DNA of 64,000 nucleotides. Origin: GWE2-40-63 sp050179685 (GTDB lineage: Bacteria; Bacteroidota; Bacteroidia; Bacteroidales; SZUA-534). The translations under genes were made by a program, and so were the position numbers. The notes beneath the pieces were generated by a model that saw nothing but the letters and a program-made list of their open reading frames with translations, had not been told where the DNA came from and ran no database searches. Positions 51,767 through 60,103 of the stretch are shown here, piece by piece (the first letter of the stretch is position 1; each line of letters begins with the position of its first letter). The DNA lies in NCBI GenBank assembly GCA_050179685.1, contig JBFXEW010000005.1, positions 1 through 64,000 on the forward strand, given 5' to 3'.

Positions 51767-53215
51767 CCTGGCCGGCTTTATCAGCAAGGTACTAATCACG
51801 GCAGCTGCCAAAGCTACAAAAAAGGTAAGCAAACGCGAGGTAATTTCTTTATCCATACCACTGCTTATCCAGATAATGGTAAAAGCCAGTCCGCTGATTA
51901 TGGTGATAATAACGGCAATGCCATGGTAACGCTTCCAGAACAGGGTTAACAAAATAACCACCGAAAAGGTGCCCCCGATACCTGCCCATACATAACTCAC
52001 CAACGAATATATCAGGGTGGTTTTTCCGAAATAGGCTATGCTTAAGGCGATGATAGCAATTAACCCGGTAATGAGGCGCGAAAACAGCAGCGCCCGCTTT
52101 TGAAAAAAGGCCTTCCCGAAAAGGGGTTGCAGCAGGTTATCGGTCAGCTCGGTGGCTGAAAGAATTAGCAGGGAATCGGCTGTCGATATCATGGCAGCAA
52201 TGGCTCCGGTAATCAGAATAGCTGCTATGACCGGAGGAAAAATGGTTAACAGCACCGAAGGCATCACCAGTTCACGATCGGTCAATCCCTCCGGACCGAA
52301 CAGGGCCAGCCCTATCCATCCAATACTTAGTGCACCCAGGTAAGCCACCAGTGTCCAGACAATGCCTACATTTCGTGCCTTTTTGGCTTGCCGGGCATCC
52401 TTAATGGCCATAAAACGCATGCTTAGCTGAGGTTGACCACCCAGGTAACCAAAAAACCAGGAGAATCCGCCCACCAGGGCAACACCTGCGGTAAAGCCCT
52501 GCAATCCGCCGCTTAAGGAGGTGTATTCGCTTCCGGCCTGATGCAAGGCCTGCGAAATATTTGTAGCATACAGGTCGGGATGATTGGCCAGGTAAATAAA
52601 GCCAACAATGGGACCGGCTACCAGGGTAATAATCATCATCAGGGCTTGAATCACATCGGTATAAACCACACTCATAAAGCCCCCATAAATGGTGTAAGGC
52701 ACAATAATGGCAGCGGTAATCAGCATGCCCGTTTTGGCATCGATGGCAAACATGGTGTTCAGGGTTTTTCCCCCTCCTAAAAACTGGGCACCCACATAAA
52801 AGAAAAAGAAAAACACAATGGTTGCGCTGCCTATCATACGGATGTATTGCTCCACCTCGCCATGTTTGCGGGCAATAAAAGCGGTAAAGGTGCTTACCTG
52901 GTATTTTTCGGCTGCATCGCGCAAGCGCCAGGCAATAAGCGCCCAGGCCGTAATAATACCTGTCACACAGCCCAGGGCCGTCCATATTTCGAGCAGTCCG
53001 GTGGCATAAGCTGCTCCGGGCAGTCCCAGCAAGGCCCACGACGATTCGCCCGTGGCACGCTCCGATAAGGCTGCCACCCAGCCGGGCAGTTGACGGCCTG
53101 CAATGGCGTAATCGGCACTGTTTTTAACTTTTCGTCCCTGGTAAATGCCCCAGGCTATAAGCAGCGAGAGGTAGGTAACCATTACCAGCAGCAGTTGGGT
53201 GTTTTGTAGTTCCAT
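51758..53215 (-). CDS. Sodium:solute symporter (SSS family)
   Basis: A secondary transporter of 485 residues with about thirteen transmembrane helices, of the PutP/SGLT-like family. GRQLPGWVAALSERATGESSWALLGLPG is the first-helix sodium site region, and MSVVYTDVIQALMMIITL, GGQPQLSMRFMAIKDARQAKKAR and SLLILSATELTDN are family blocks; proline is the commonest substrate of close relatives, but this is not certain. I took the start as ATG 53215 (MELQNTQLLL), since the 17 residues before it in the longest frame look untranslated. Its C-terminal Asn-Asn-stop is encoded by heptad DNA. Confidence 0.9.
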   Translation of the reverse strand: MELQNTQLLLVMVTYLSLLIAWGIYQGRKVKNSADYAIAGRQLPGWVAALSERATGESSWALLGLPGAAYATGLLEIWTALGCVTGIITAWALIAWRLRDAAEKYQVSTFTAFIARKHGEVEQYIRMIGSATIVFFFFFYVGAQFLGGGKTLNTMFAIDAKTGMLITAAIIVPYTIYGGFMSVVYTDVIQALMMIITLVAGPIVGFIYLANHPDLYATNISQALHQAGSEYTSLSGGLQGFTAGVALVGGFSWFFGYLGGQPQLSMRFMAIKDARQAKKARNVGIVWTLVAYLGALSIGWIGLALFGPEGLTDRELVMPSVLLTIFPPVIAAILITGAIAAMISTADSLLILSATELTDNLLQPLFGKAFFQKRALLFSRLITGLIAIIALSIAYFGKTTLIYSLVSYVWAGIGGTFSVVILLTLFWKRYHGIAVIITIISGLAFTIIWISSGMDKEITSRLLTFFVALAAAVISTLLIKPARNN

Positions 53216-53291
53216 ACGTTGCTTTGTTTTAGGCAAACTAAGATAAGAAATTTCTGTTTGGTACAAAAAGACTTGCTGGTTGTTGGTTTTT

Positions 53292-53508
53292 AGAGATTAG
53301 ACTTTAGACATTAGACTAAAGACTTAAGACCAGAGACTTGAGATTAGAGATTAGAGACTAGAGACTAGAGACCAGAGACTAGAGACTAGAAACCAGAATC
53401 TTGTTAACTGCTTACTCACTTTTCACTTTTCATTATTCACTTTTCACTTTTCACTATTCACTATTCACTTTTCACTATTCACTTTTCACTGTTAATTGTT
53501 CATTGCTT
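53292..53508. repeat. Degenerate heptad array C
   Basis: The clearest array: 31 successive heptads over 217 bases in one phase. The first 14 are AGAxxxx words (AGAGATT, AGACTTT, AGACATT, AGACTAG), then AAACCAG, AATCTTG, TTAACTG, CTTACTC, then about ten of the ACTTTTC/ACTATTC type, ending ACTGTTA, ATTGTTC, ATTGCTT. It leads directly into the first ~500-bp unit. Confidence 0.88.
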
Positions 53509-53894
53509 TTAGGCTGAGGATTTCGAACTGCTGCCTGTGGACTGTGGACATGAAAGACCAACCCTCCGGGTTGAACAATAATAGCCGTAGGTAAAACCTA
53601 CGGATTGATAACCCACCAAGCCCGAACCCTGCAAGGGTTCAATAAATGCAAGATGTTTTGGAATCTTCGTAGCGTTTTCTGTGGACTGCCGACTATTGGC
53701 TACCGGCTGCTGGCGGTGCATGACAGACAGGTATTCCATGGCAAATTATTGCTTGCACCGCTTTTTGATTTGCATTCGCTAATTCTACCGACCTTCAACC
53801 CCTCCGGGGTTTTTGTATGTCTTACTACCTATTAATAATTATTAATTAGTTTTGCCGAATACTACCAACCAGGAACTGCTTGAAATCAGTATAT

Positions 53895-54006
53895 AGACAT
53901 TAGACTAGAGACTTGAGACTAGAGACTAGAAATCAGAATCTTGTTAACTGCTCACTCACTTTTCACTTTTCATTATTCACTATTCACTGTTAATTGTTCA
54001 TTGCTA
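53895..54006. repeat. Heptad array inside the tandem unit (copy 1/2 junction)
   Basis: Sixteen phase-locked heptads: AGACATT, AGACTAG, AGACTTG, AGACTAG, AGACTAG, AAATCAG, AATCTTG, TTAACTG, CTCACTC, ACTTTTC, ACTTTTC, ATTATTC, ACTATTC, ACTGTTA, ATTGTTC, ATTGCTA. The word order is that of array C, so whole arrays were copied or converted between sites. Confidence 0.85.
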
Positions 54007-54392
54007 TTTGGCTGAGGACTTTGAACTATTGCCTTTGGGCTGTGGACATGAAAGACAAACCCGGAGGGTTGAACAATAATAGCCGTAGGTAAAACCTACG
54101 GATTGATAACCCACCAAGCCCGAACCCTGCAAGGGTTCAATAAATGCAAGGTGTTTTGGAATCTTCGTAGTGTTTTCTGTGGACTGCCGACTATTGGCTA
54201 CCGGCTGCTGGCGGTGCATGACAGACAGGTATTCCATGGCAAATTATTGCTTGCACCGCTTTTTGATTTGCATTCGCTAATTCTACCGACCTTCAACCCC
54301 TCCGGGGTTTTTGTATGTCTTACTACCTATTAATAATTATTAATTAGTTTTGCCGAATACTACCAACCAGGAACTGCTTGAAATTAGTATAT

Positions 54393-54504
54393 AGACATTA
54401 GACTAAAGACTAGAGACTAGAGACTAGAAACCAGAAACCAACTGCGTACTCATTATTCACTTTTCACTATTCACTATTCACTATTCACTGTTAATTGTTC
54501 ATTG
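54393..54504. repeat. Heptad array inside the tandem unit (copy 2/3 junction)
   Basis: AGACATT, AGACTAA, AGACTAG, AGACTAG, AGACTAG, AAACCAG, AAACCAA, CTGCGTA, CTCATTA, TTCACTT, TTCACTA, TTCACTA, TTCACTA, TTCACTG, TTAATTG, TTCATTG. The TTCACTA words sit at a different offset from the AGACTAG words than in arrays C and D, but the stretch is still whole heptads. Confidence 0.8.
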
Positions 54505-54776
54505 CTTTTAGGCTGAGGATTTCGAACTGCTGCCTGTGGACTGTGGACATGAAATACAAACCCGGAGGGTTGAACAATAATAGCCGTAGGTAAAACCTAC
54601 GGATTGATAACCCACCAAGCCCGAACCCTGCAAGGGTTCAATAAATGCAAGATGTTTTGGAATCTTCGTAGCATTTTCTGTGGACTGCCGACTATTGGCT
54701 ACCGGCTGCTGGCGGTGCATGACAGACAGGTATTCCATGGCAAATTATTGCTTGCACCGCTTTTAACCGGATAAAA

Positions 54777-54832
54777 TACATTCCCCGGGTTCACACCCGG
54801 GGCTATTATAATGAAACCCCTTCAGGGTTTTC
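54777..54832. repeat. Pair of perfect short hairpins
   Basis: CCCCGGGT-TCAC-ACCCGGGG (54783-54802) and AAACCC-CTTCA-GGGTTT (54814-54830) are found just after the third unit. They resemble the hairpins inside the unit in kind, not in sequence, and look like REP-like modules. Confidence 0.65.
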
Positions 54833-54905
54833 GCCTTATTGTCGTAAGATGATTTGATTGAAGATTAATGATTTTCAATTATAATCCGTGAGAACTTCGT
54901 CGTTT

Positions 54906-54961
54906 TTGATATTCGATATTTGGTATTTGATTTTTGTTCATTGATAATTGCTAATTGCCTG
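54906..54961. repeat. Degenerate heptad array F
   Basis: Eight heptads of the TTGxxxx type: TTGATAT, TCGATAT, TTGGTAT, TTGATTT, TTGTTCA, TTGATAA, TTGCTAA, TTGCCTG. A word class different from the AGACTAG blocks, ending in the same TTGTTCA/TTGCTAA family. Confidence 0.75.
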
Positions 54962-54988
54962 ATGCTGGCAGAAGACTCGAATCCTTAC

Positions 54989-55017
54989 AAAAAAAGGGAG
55001 CACCTTGCGGCGCTCCC
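54989..55017 (-). terminator. Terminator of the OmpA/small membrane protein operon
   Basis: On the minus strand GGGAGCGCC, a GCAA tetraloop and GGTGCTCCC form a 9-bp stem with one G-U, followed by seven T residues. It lies 27 bases after the stop of the 80-residue protein. Confidence 0.9.
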
Positions 55018-55043
55018 CCAAAATGGAATTCCCTACTGCTTTG

Positions 55044-55286
55044 TCATTCCAATTTTTCCTTCAATTCTTTTTCCAGTTTATTAACTTGTTGCTGCAACGA
55101 ACTAAGCTGGTTTTTCAGTTTATCGTTTTCGTCCTGAATTTCGTTTAACTTTTGAGTGTAGATGGCCTTGTAATAAAAATAAGCAGTCAGGTAACCAATA
55201 AGTGCAGCTACCAACAGTAGTATCACCATCTCGATAATAGACCCGGTGCGGGTTTGTGCCAAAATTATAGTCAATGTATTCATCAT
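55044..55286 (-). CDS. Small membrane protein with coiled-coil tail
   Basis: An 80-residue protein of unknown family. One transmembrane helix (IIEMVILLLVAALIGYLTAYFYY, about residues 17-39) is followed by a basic/acidic heptad coiled coil (KLNEIQDENDKLKNQLSSLQ and on). It starts 4 bases after the OmpA gene stop and precedes a strong terminator, so it is made with the OmpA protein and may form a small membrane-anchored partner for it. Function not known. Confidence 0.75.
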   Translation of the reverse strand: MMNTLTIILAQTRTGSIIEMVILLLVAALIGYLTAYFYYKAIYTQKLNEIQDENDKLKNQLSSLQQQVNKLEKELKEKLE

Positions 55287-55290
55287 GTCT

Positions 55291-55812
55291 TTATTTTAAG
55301 GTTATTTCTGCTCTTCTATTGTCAGCCCGCCCTTTTTGGGTGGCATTATCAGCTATGGGTTCAGTCTCTCCTTTCGACGAAATCTTGATACGTTCGGGAG
55401 CCAGTCCCTGGCCTTCGAACCAGTCTTGTACCGCCTGTGCCCTTTCCAGTCCCAGCTTTTGATTGTAAGCCTGGGTTCCAACGGCATCGGTGTGACCTAC
55501 AATATCGAGGTAGCGTGTCGCTTCCTCATCCAGGTAGGGCTTTACTTTGTTCAGGTAAAGTTCCAACGCTGCTTTCGATTTGAGTACCGCTTTATCAAAA
55601 TCGAAATGTGTTAGCTCTGTCCGGGTAATCTCATCGGTTAATGGTAGCTTTTCAGGTACTTGTACCACCAGGGTGTCTTTTACAAGCGGTTCGGCTTGAA
55701 TGGCAGTGGCTTCAGGAATATCAATTCCTGTCTTTATTTTATTTACATACCACCAGGTGGCCAGCCATGCCCAAAGACAAAACACCAGAAATCCGGTAAT
55801 TAAAATTCTCAT
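55291..55812 (-). CDS. OmpA-family protein, membrane anchored
   Basis: A 173-residue protein with an N-terminal hydrophobic helix (ILITGFLVFCLWAWLATWWYV) and a C-terminal OmpA-like peptidoglycan-binding domain (LTHFDFDKAVLKSKAALELYL, IVGHTDAVGTQAYNQKLGLERAQAVQDWF, KGETEPIADN, KGRADNRRAEI). The helix lacks a signal-cleavage site, so the protein probably stays anchored in the inner membrane with the domain in the periplasm. It forms a two-gene operon with the 80-residue coiled-coil protein. Confidence 0.9.
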   Translation of the reverse strand: MRILITGFLVFCLWAWLATWWYVNKIKTGIDIPEATAIQAEPLVKDTLVVQVPEKLPLTDEITRTELTHFDFDKAVLKSKAALELYLNKVKPYLDEEATRYLDIVGHTDAVGTQAYNQKLGLERAQAVQDWFEGQGLAPERIKISSKGETEPIADNATQKGRADNRRAEITLK

Positions 55813-56026
55813 AAGGCAGATAAATTAAATGAATAGTAAAAATCGCCCTAGCAATTTAACAAATTATTGGCAGAATACCAGCTAAATTTTTAATTTTTAA
55901 TGCCTTGCCAAAGCAAAATCATTACTATTACCGACTGGCAAGTAATAAGTATGGGCCCGGGAATGAACAAGCAAGGCAGAAAATTGTACCTTTAGCACAG
56001 CATACCACAAATAAAAATAGTTACTT

Positions 56027-56586
56027 ATGGAACCAACAAAACGCTGTGCCTGGGCCGAAAAACAGCTGGATGCCTACAAAGTTTATCACGATACCGAATG
56101 GGGCGTACCGGTGTACGACGATAAAAAACTTTTCGAATTCCTGATTCTGGAAGGTGCACAGGCTGGCTTATCCTGGCTTACCATCTTAAAACGGCGCGAT
56201 GGCTACCGCAAGGCCTTTGCCGGTTTCGATGTGGAAAAGGTAGCCCGTTTCGATGCCAAGAAAGTGGAAGAGCTGATGCTGGATGCAGGCATCATACGCA
56301 ATCGCCTGAAGATTGAGGCCGCTATATCGAATGCCAAAATCTTTTTAGCCATTCAAAAAGAATTCGGATCCTTTAGTAAGTACATGTGGAACTTTGTAAA
56401 TGGCAAGCCCATTCAAAATAAGTTCCAACACATTAGTGAATTACCGGCCACCACCCCGCTGTCGGATGCCATTTCGAAGGATTTAAAAAAGCGGGGTATG
56501 AAATTCGTGGGCTCCACCATAATTTACGCTCACATGCAGGCCACAGGCATGGTAAACGATCACACCACCGATTGCTTCAGGCACAA

Positions 56587-56608
<22 letters not shown>
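56027..56608 (+). CDS. tag: DNA-3-methyladenine glycosylase I
   Basis: Removes 3-methyladenine from DNA in base excision repair. The 193 residues show the Tag pattern: KRCAWAEKQLDAYKVYHDTEWGVPVYDD, FEFLILEGAQAGLSWLTILKRRDGYRKAFAGFD, and NDHTTDCFRHKQ near the end, which with Cys4-type residues at the N-terminus holds the structural zinc. The last residues LAINN and the stop codon are encoded by the first heptads of array G, so the natural C-terminus has been replaced or extended by repeat DNA. Confidence 0.94.
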
Positions 56609-56775
<167 letters not shown>

Positions 56776-56827
56776 AAAACAATGGATTAGTCGGCAGACT
56801 TCAGTTCGCAACCTCAGATTAGCAGTA

Positions 56828-56928
56828 AACCCCGGAGGGGTCAGAGGTCGGTAGAATAATAGCTTTCTTCGATAATAGCGGTGCAAGCAGAAAGATTGCC
56901 ATTCAAATCAAAAATACCATGCACCGCA
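56828..56928 (-). repeat. Inverted relative of the ~500-bp unit
   Basis: AAACCCCGGAGGGGT, GGTCGGTAGAAT, AGCGGTGCAAGCA and CATGCACCGC occur in the same order as in the reverse complement of the unit at 53503-54764, with different spacers. It is therefore an inverted, shuffled copy of the unit's right part. The rest of 56609-57226 is heptad DNA. Confidence 0.7.
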
Positions 56929-57000
56929 ACCAGTAAACAGCAAACAGTGGCCGTTTACAGCCAAAGAACAATTATCAATTAACAATTAACAATTATCAAT

Positions 57001-57118
57001 TAACAATAAACAATGAGGTACCAGGCGACAGTCTTCAGTTTGCAGTTTACAGCCAAGGAACAATTAATAATGAGCAATGGGCAATTAGCAATAGAACACT
57101 GAATAGTGAATAGTGAAA
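57001..57118. repeat. 118-bp direct duplication of heptad DNA (with 56634-56751)
   Basis: The stretch from TAACAATAAACAATGAGGT to GAATAGTGAATAGTGAA repeats 56634-56751 with an offset of 367 bases and only a few substitutions (for example GGTGACA against GGCGACA). The two copies flank the inverted unit fragment. Confidence 0.8.
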
Positions 57119-57132
57119 AATAAGTAATAAAT

Positions 57133-57202
57133 TAAGTCATGTGTCTTAAGTCTTGTGTCTTAAGTCTTAAGTCTAATGTCTAAAATCTAGCATCTAGAAT
57201 CC
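57133..57202. repeat. Degenerate heptad array H
   Basis: Ten heptads: TAAGTCA, TGTGTCT, TAAGTCT, TGTGTCT, TAAGTCT, TAAGTCT, AATGTCT, AAAATCT, AGCATCT, AGAATCC. Nearly all end in TCT. It is the reverse complement class of AGACTTA/AGACTAG in arrays B-E. It ends 24 bases before the lipocalin start. Confidence 0.85.
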
Positions 57203-57226
57203 AACAACAATAAAACAACAGCAACT

Positions 57227-57751
57227 ATGCAACGTACATACCTAATTATCCCTCTATTCCTACTAACATTATTCAGTTGTAAAACCAATAGTCCGATGAT
57301 AAATAATCAAACCATTAAAGAACTTGATGTGGAACGGTACATGGGTACCTGGTACGAGCTGGCACGCTTTAATCACCGCTTCGAAAAAGGCCTTGTAGGT
57401 GTAACCGCAACCTATTCGCTGCGCGATAACGGAAAAATTAACGTGGTGAATGCCGGTTATAAAAACATCCTTAACGGTAAATACAGTAAAGCCAAAGCAA
57501 AAGCCAGGATTCCCAATCCAGCTGAACCGGGAAAACTGAAAGTCTATTTTGTTCCTTTCTTTGGAGCCGATTATTACATACTCGACATCGACCCCGATTA
57601 CCAATGGGTATTGGTGGGCAGCTCGTCGCCCAACTACCTGTGGATAATGAGCCGAACCCCAAAGCTACCCGACGAAACCCTTCAAATGATAGTCAAAAGG
57701 GCTAAAGCAAGGGGTTACGATACCGATGCCCTAATTTGGGTAACCCATTAA
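57227..57751 (+). CDS. Bacterial lipocalin (Blc family), lipoprotein
   Basis: An outer-membrane-type lipoprotein of 174 residues. The signal ends with the lipobox around Cys18 (TLFSCKTN). The lipocalin signature is ERYMGTWYELARFNHRFEKGL (GxW motif), then YILDIDPDYQWVLVGSSSPNYLWIMSRTPKL, typical of Blc. It binds fatty acids or lysophospholipids and is involved in membrane upkeep. Its upstream region is heptad array H. Confidence 0.92.
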   Translation: MQRTYLIIPLFLLTLFSCKTNSPMINNQTIKELDVERYMGTWYELARFNHRFEKGLVGVTATYSLRDNGKINVVNAGYKNILNGKYSKAKAKARIPNPAEPGKLKVYFVPFFGADYYILDIDPDYQWVLVGSSSPNYLWIMSRTPKLPDETLQMIVKRAKARGYDTDALIWVTH

Positions 57752-57893
57752 AATACTTATCGGAATTTACCAGCGTTTACCGGCAAATTGTAAGGGTTTA
57801 CCTATTTTTTATGGTAAAGTTGTAAGGATAAAGCAACTTTTGTAGCAGAAACTCGTCTTTCTGCTGTTGTTAATCCTTAAAACCCTTTTTACC

Positions 57894-59057
57894 ATGTTTG
57901 ACAGCCCTTATAACCTGGAAACAAAAACCGGAAATCCGGTTCAGTTTTACGACGACCTGAGTTCCTTTACCGATTTGGTGCTACAAAAAGGCAGGCAGCC
58001 CATGCAAAACTTTCTGAACGACTTTTCATTGTTCACAAAAGAGAGAAAGCTACGTAGCTACCAGCCCGAGGAACATCTGATGGAAATACTGATGAGCGGC
58101 ATCTTTTGGAAGAACTATCAAAGTTTCCTGTCAATCGACGCCTTGTTTTACGAACCCCTGTTCAATCGCTTGTATCATTGGCGCAAGAAATATCCCCGGT
58201 TCAAAGTCCGTATCGATAGTTTTCGTGGTAAACTGGCTTATCGTTACCTGAGTCAGAAGCGCAACAGCCAAATTCCGCTTTACCGGCGCTTTGAATACCT
58301 GAACAGTTGGTTAAACTGCTCCAAAGAGTTTATTCAGGAAACCGAGAGGCTCAATCAGTGGGAACGCTTTCTTGAAGCACAACCTTTAAGTTATCAAAAG
58401 GACTTTTGGCAGACAACTGAAGCATTTGCCGACTGGTTTATCCTGCAGGCTGCCATTCACCTGTCGGAATACACCAAAGGCTGGGACGATTTTATGATGG
58501 ACCATTACGCTGAATACCAAAAACGCGAGGATTTTATTTTCTGTACGCGCAAGCCCTCGGAATATCACCTGAATATGGTGGCAGCCGAAGTAATGAACCG
58601 TGCTTTACGAAAAGGTTTTGAAAACTCATCCGACAAAATACTCTTGCTGCCTACCTGCATGGCCAAGTCAAACAACTGCAAAGCCAAAATGGAAGAGGGC
58701 AATCTGGTTTGTCAACAGTGTATGGCTGAATGTACTGTAGCAAAACTAAGCCACGAAATGAACAAACAAGGGGTTCGTACTGTTCTTATACCGCATTCAA
58801 CAGGTTTCTCAAAATACTTAAAACCCTGGGAGAATTCGAGCAACACGGGACTGATTGGTGTGGCTTGTGTTTTGAATCTGCTAACAGGAGGTTATGAGAT
58901 GCAAAAATTGAATATTCCCTCACAATGTGTATTTTTGGACTCGTGTGGATGCAAAAAACACTGGTTAAGCGGCCAACCAACCCGGCTTAACCTCCAACAA
59001 TTAAATAAGATAATTATACATGAAGAATCAAAACAACCAGTTAATAGCACTTGTTGA
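57894..59057 (+). CDS. DUF116 family cysteine-rich protein
   Basis: A 387-residue protein whose C-terminal 170 residues match DUF116: LLLPTCMAKSNNCKAKME, VCQQCMAECTVAKLSHEM, GVACVLNLLTGGYEM and LDSCGCKKHWLS, with at least seven conserved cysteines that could hold an iron-sulfur cluster or metal. The first 220 residues are helical with no motif that I know. I took ATG 57894 because an earlier in-frame ATG lies in the AT-rich gap. The last 38 bases overlap the start of idi, so it may act in, or be regulated with, isoprenoid synthesis; the function of DUF116 is not known. Confidence 0.75.
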   Translation: MFDSPYNLETKTGNPVQFYDDLSSFTDLVLQKGRQPMQNFLNDFSLFTKERKLRSYQPEEHLMEILMSGIFWKNYQSFLSIDALFYEPLFNRLYHWRKKYPRFKVRIDSFRGKLAYRYLSQKRNSQIPLYRRFEYLNSWLNCSKEFIQETERLNQWERFLEAQPLSYQKDFWQTTEAFADWFILQAAIHLSEYTKGWDDFMMDHYAEYQKREDFIFCTRKPSEYHLNMVAAEVMNRALRKGFENSSDKILLLPTCMAKSNNCKAKMEEGNLVCQQCMAECTVAKLSHEMNKQGVRTVLIPHSTGFSKYLKPWENSSNTGLIGVACVLNLLTGGYEMQKLNIPSQCVFLDSCGCKKHWLSGQPTRLNLQQLNKIIIHEESKQPVNSTC

Positions 59058-59547
59058 TGCAGACGATAAAGTAATTGGGTACGACGAAAAAATGAAAGTG
59101 CACGAAGAAGGAACCCTTCATCGTGCATTTTCTGTTTTTGTTTTCAATAAAAAAGGGGAATTGCTGCTACAACAACGGGCACACGAAAAATACCACTCGC
59201 CGGGACTCTGGACCAACACCTGTTGCAGCCATTTGCTGCCCGACATGAGCATGGAAGAATGCGTACACGACCGTTTGCAATTCGAAATGGGTTTCGATTG
59301 CCCGGTGAATTTCCGTTTTTCGTTTACCTATCACATTCCCTTCGACAATGGTTTAATTGAACACGAAACCGATCATGTGTACTTTGCCACCTGGGAAGGT
59401 CAACCCCGGGTAAATCCCGATGAAGTTGCCGGCCACAAATGGATTTCGATTCCGCAACTTAAAAGCGATATGGCAGCGCATCCCGAAAACTATACTTACT
59501 GGTTTAAGTACATCATGAAACACCATGAAAAGGAGCTTTTTTCTTAG
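59020..59547 (+). CDS. idi: Isopentenyl-diphosphate delta-isomerase, type 1
   Basis: Interconverts IPP and DMAPP, needed after the mevalonate pathway. The 175-residue Nudix protein has the active-site Cys69 in WTNTCCSH, metal His at 28, 34 and 71, and catalytic Glu114 and Glu116 in the IEHETDHVYFA block, numbered much as in E. coli Idi. The start overlaps the end of the DUF116 gene, so translation is probably coupled. The gene is 16 kb from the mevalonate cluster, on the same strand and in front of the men genes. Confidence 0.93.
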   Translation: MKNQNNQLIALVDADDKVIGYDEKMKVHEEGTLHRAFSVFVFNKKGELLLQQRAHEKYHSPGLWTNTCCSHLLPDMSMEECVHDRLQFEMGFDCPVNFRFSFTYHIPFDNGLIEHETDHVYFATWEGQPRVNPDEVAGHKWISIPQLKSDMAAHPENYTYWFKYIMKHHEKELFS

Positions 59548-59677
59548 TTGTGTTAATAAACATGAGCCTTTCAAAAACGTTCCTTAAAGCGAATCGTTAA
59601 TTTTCAGCAGGCAATAATTGTCGATATTGTCCCAAAATTGGTTCAATTTCGTTTAATTTGCACCAAAATTCATAAAA

Positions 59678-60097
59678 GTGGATAAAGCAGTACTATTACA
59701 AAATATAAACAATCATGTGAAAAACACCATGATTGATTTTCTGGGTATTGAATTTACCGATGCCGGCGACGATTTTTTGGTTGCCACCATGCCCATTGCA
59801 CAACATACCTACAATCCGGCCCGCATATTACACGGTGGCGCATTGATGGCCCTGGCCGAAACGGTAGGCAGTGCCCTTTCGTACCTGCATATCGATCGCG
59901 ATTTGCAGGATGTACGCGGACTCGAGATAAACGGGAATCATGTTAAGAGTGCATCCGAAGGTAAAGCCGTAGCCTGCGCAAAACTTATTCACAAAGGACG
60001 CAATACCCATGTGAGTGAAATAAAAATATCAGATCAGGAGGGCAAACTGCTTAACATTAGCCGTATGACCAACATGATAGTAACAAAAAACGCATAA
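59678..60097 (+). CDS. PaaI-type hotdog thioesterase, likely DHNA-CoA hydrolase
   Basis: A 139-residue hotdog-fold thioesterase starting at GTG. NPARILHGGALMALAETVGSALSYL carries the HGG turn and the catalytic Glu of the PaaI/MenI subfamily, and HVSEIKISDQEGKLL follows. Position one of a run with menF, menD and menB suggests hydrolysis of 1,4-dihydroxy-2-naphthoyl-CoA (the MenI step). A near match to a TAnnTTTG box (TTTAATTTG) lies upstream near 59655. menF follows after 6 bases. Other acyl-CoA substrates are possible. Confidence 0.85.
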   Translation: MDKAVLLQNINNHVKNTMIDFLGIEFTDAGDDFLVATMPIAQHTYNPARILHGGALMALAETVGSALSYLHIDRDLQDVRGLEINGNHVKSASEGKAVACAKLIHKGRNTHVSEIKISDQEGKLLNISRMTNMIVTKNA

Positions 60098-60103
60098 ACA
60101 GGC

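Larger units (their letters stand above)
53503..54764. repeat. Three tandem copies of a ~500-bp hairpin-rich unit
   Basis: Units begin at about 53503, 54001 and 54502 (498 and 501 bases apart); the third ends at about 54764. Each has the same order: a heptad-derived start, short perfect hairpins CCGTAGGT-AAA-ACCTACGG, GAACCCT-GCA-AGGGTTC and AACCCC-TCC-GGGGTT, then GGCGGTGCATG and GCTTGCACCGC, a stretch TTAATAATTATTAATTAG and a new heptad array (53895-54006 and 54393-54504). Copies differ by single bases. The open frames of 76-77 codons inside look like by-products, as both strands are open and match nothing that I know. Confidence 0.88.

Noticed and set aside
53509..54738. Open frames of 76-77 codons in each of the three tandem units, on both strands
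   Set aside because: They are near-identical only because the DNA is repeated. Both strands are open, the products run through hairpin DNA, they resemble no protein that I know, and they have neither promoter nor typical residue composition.
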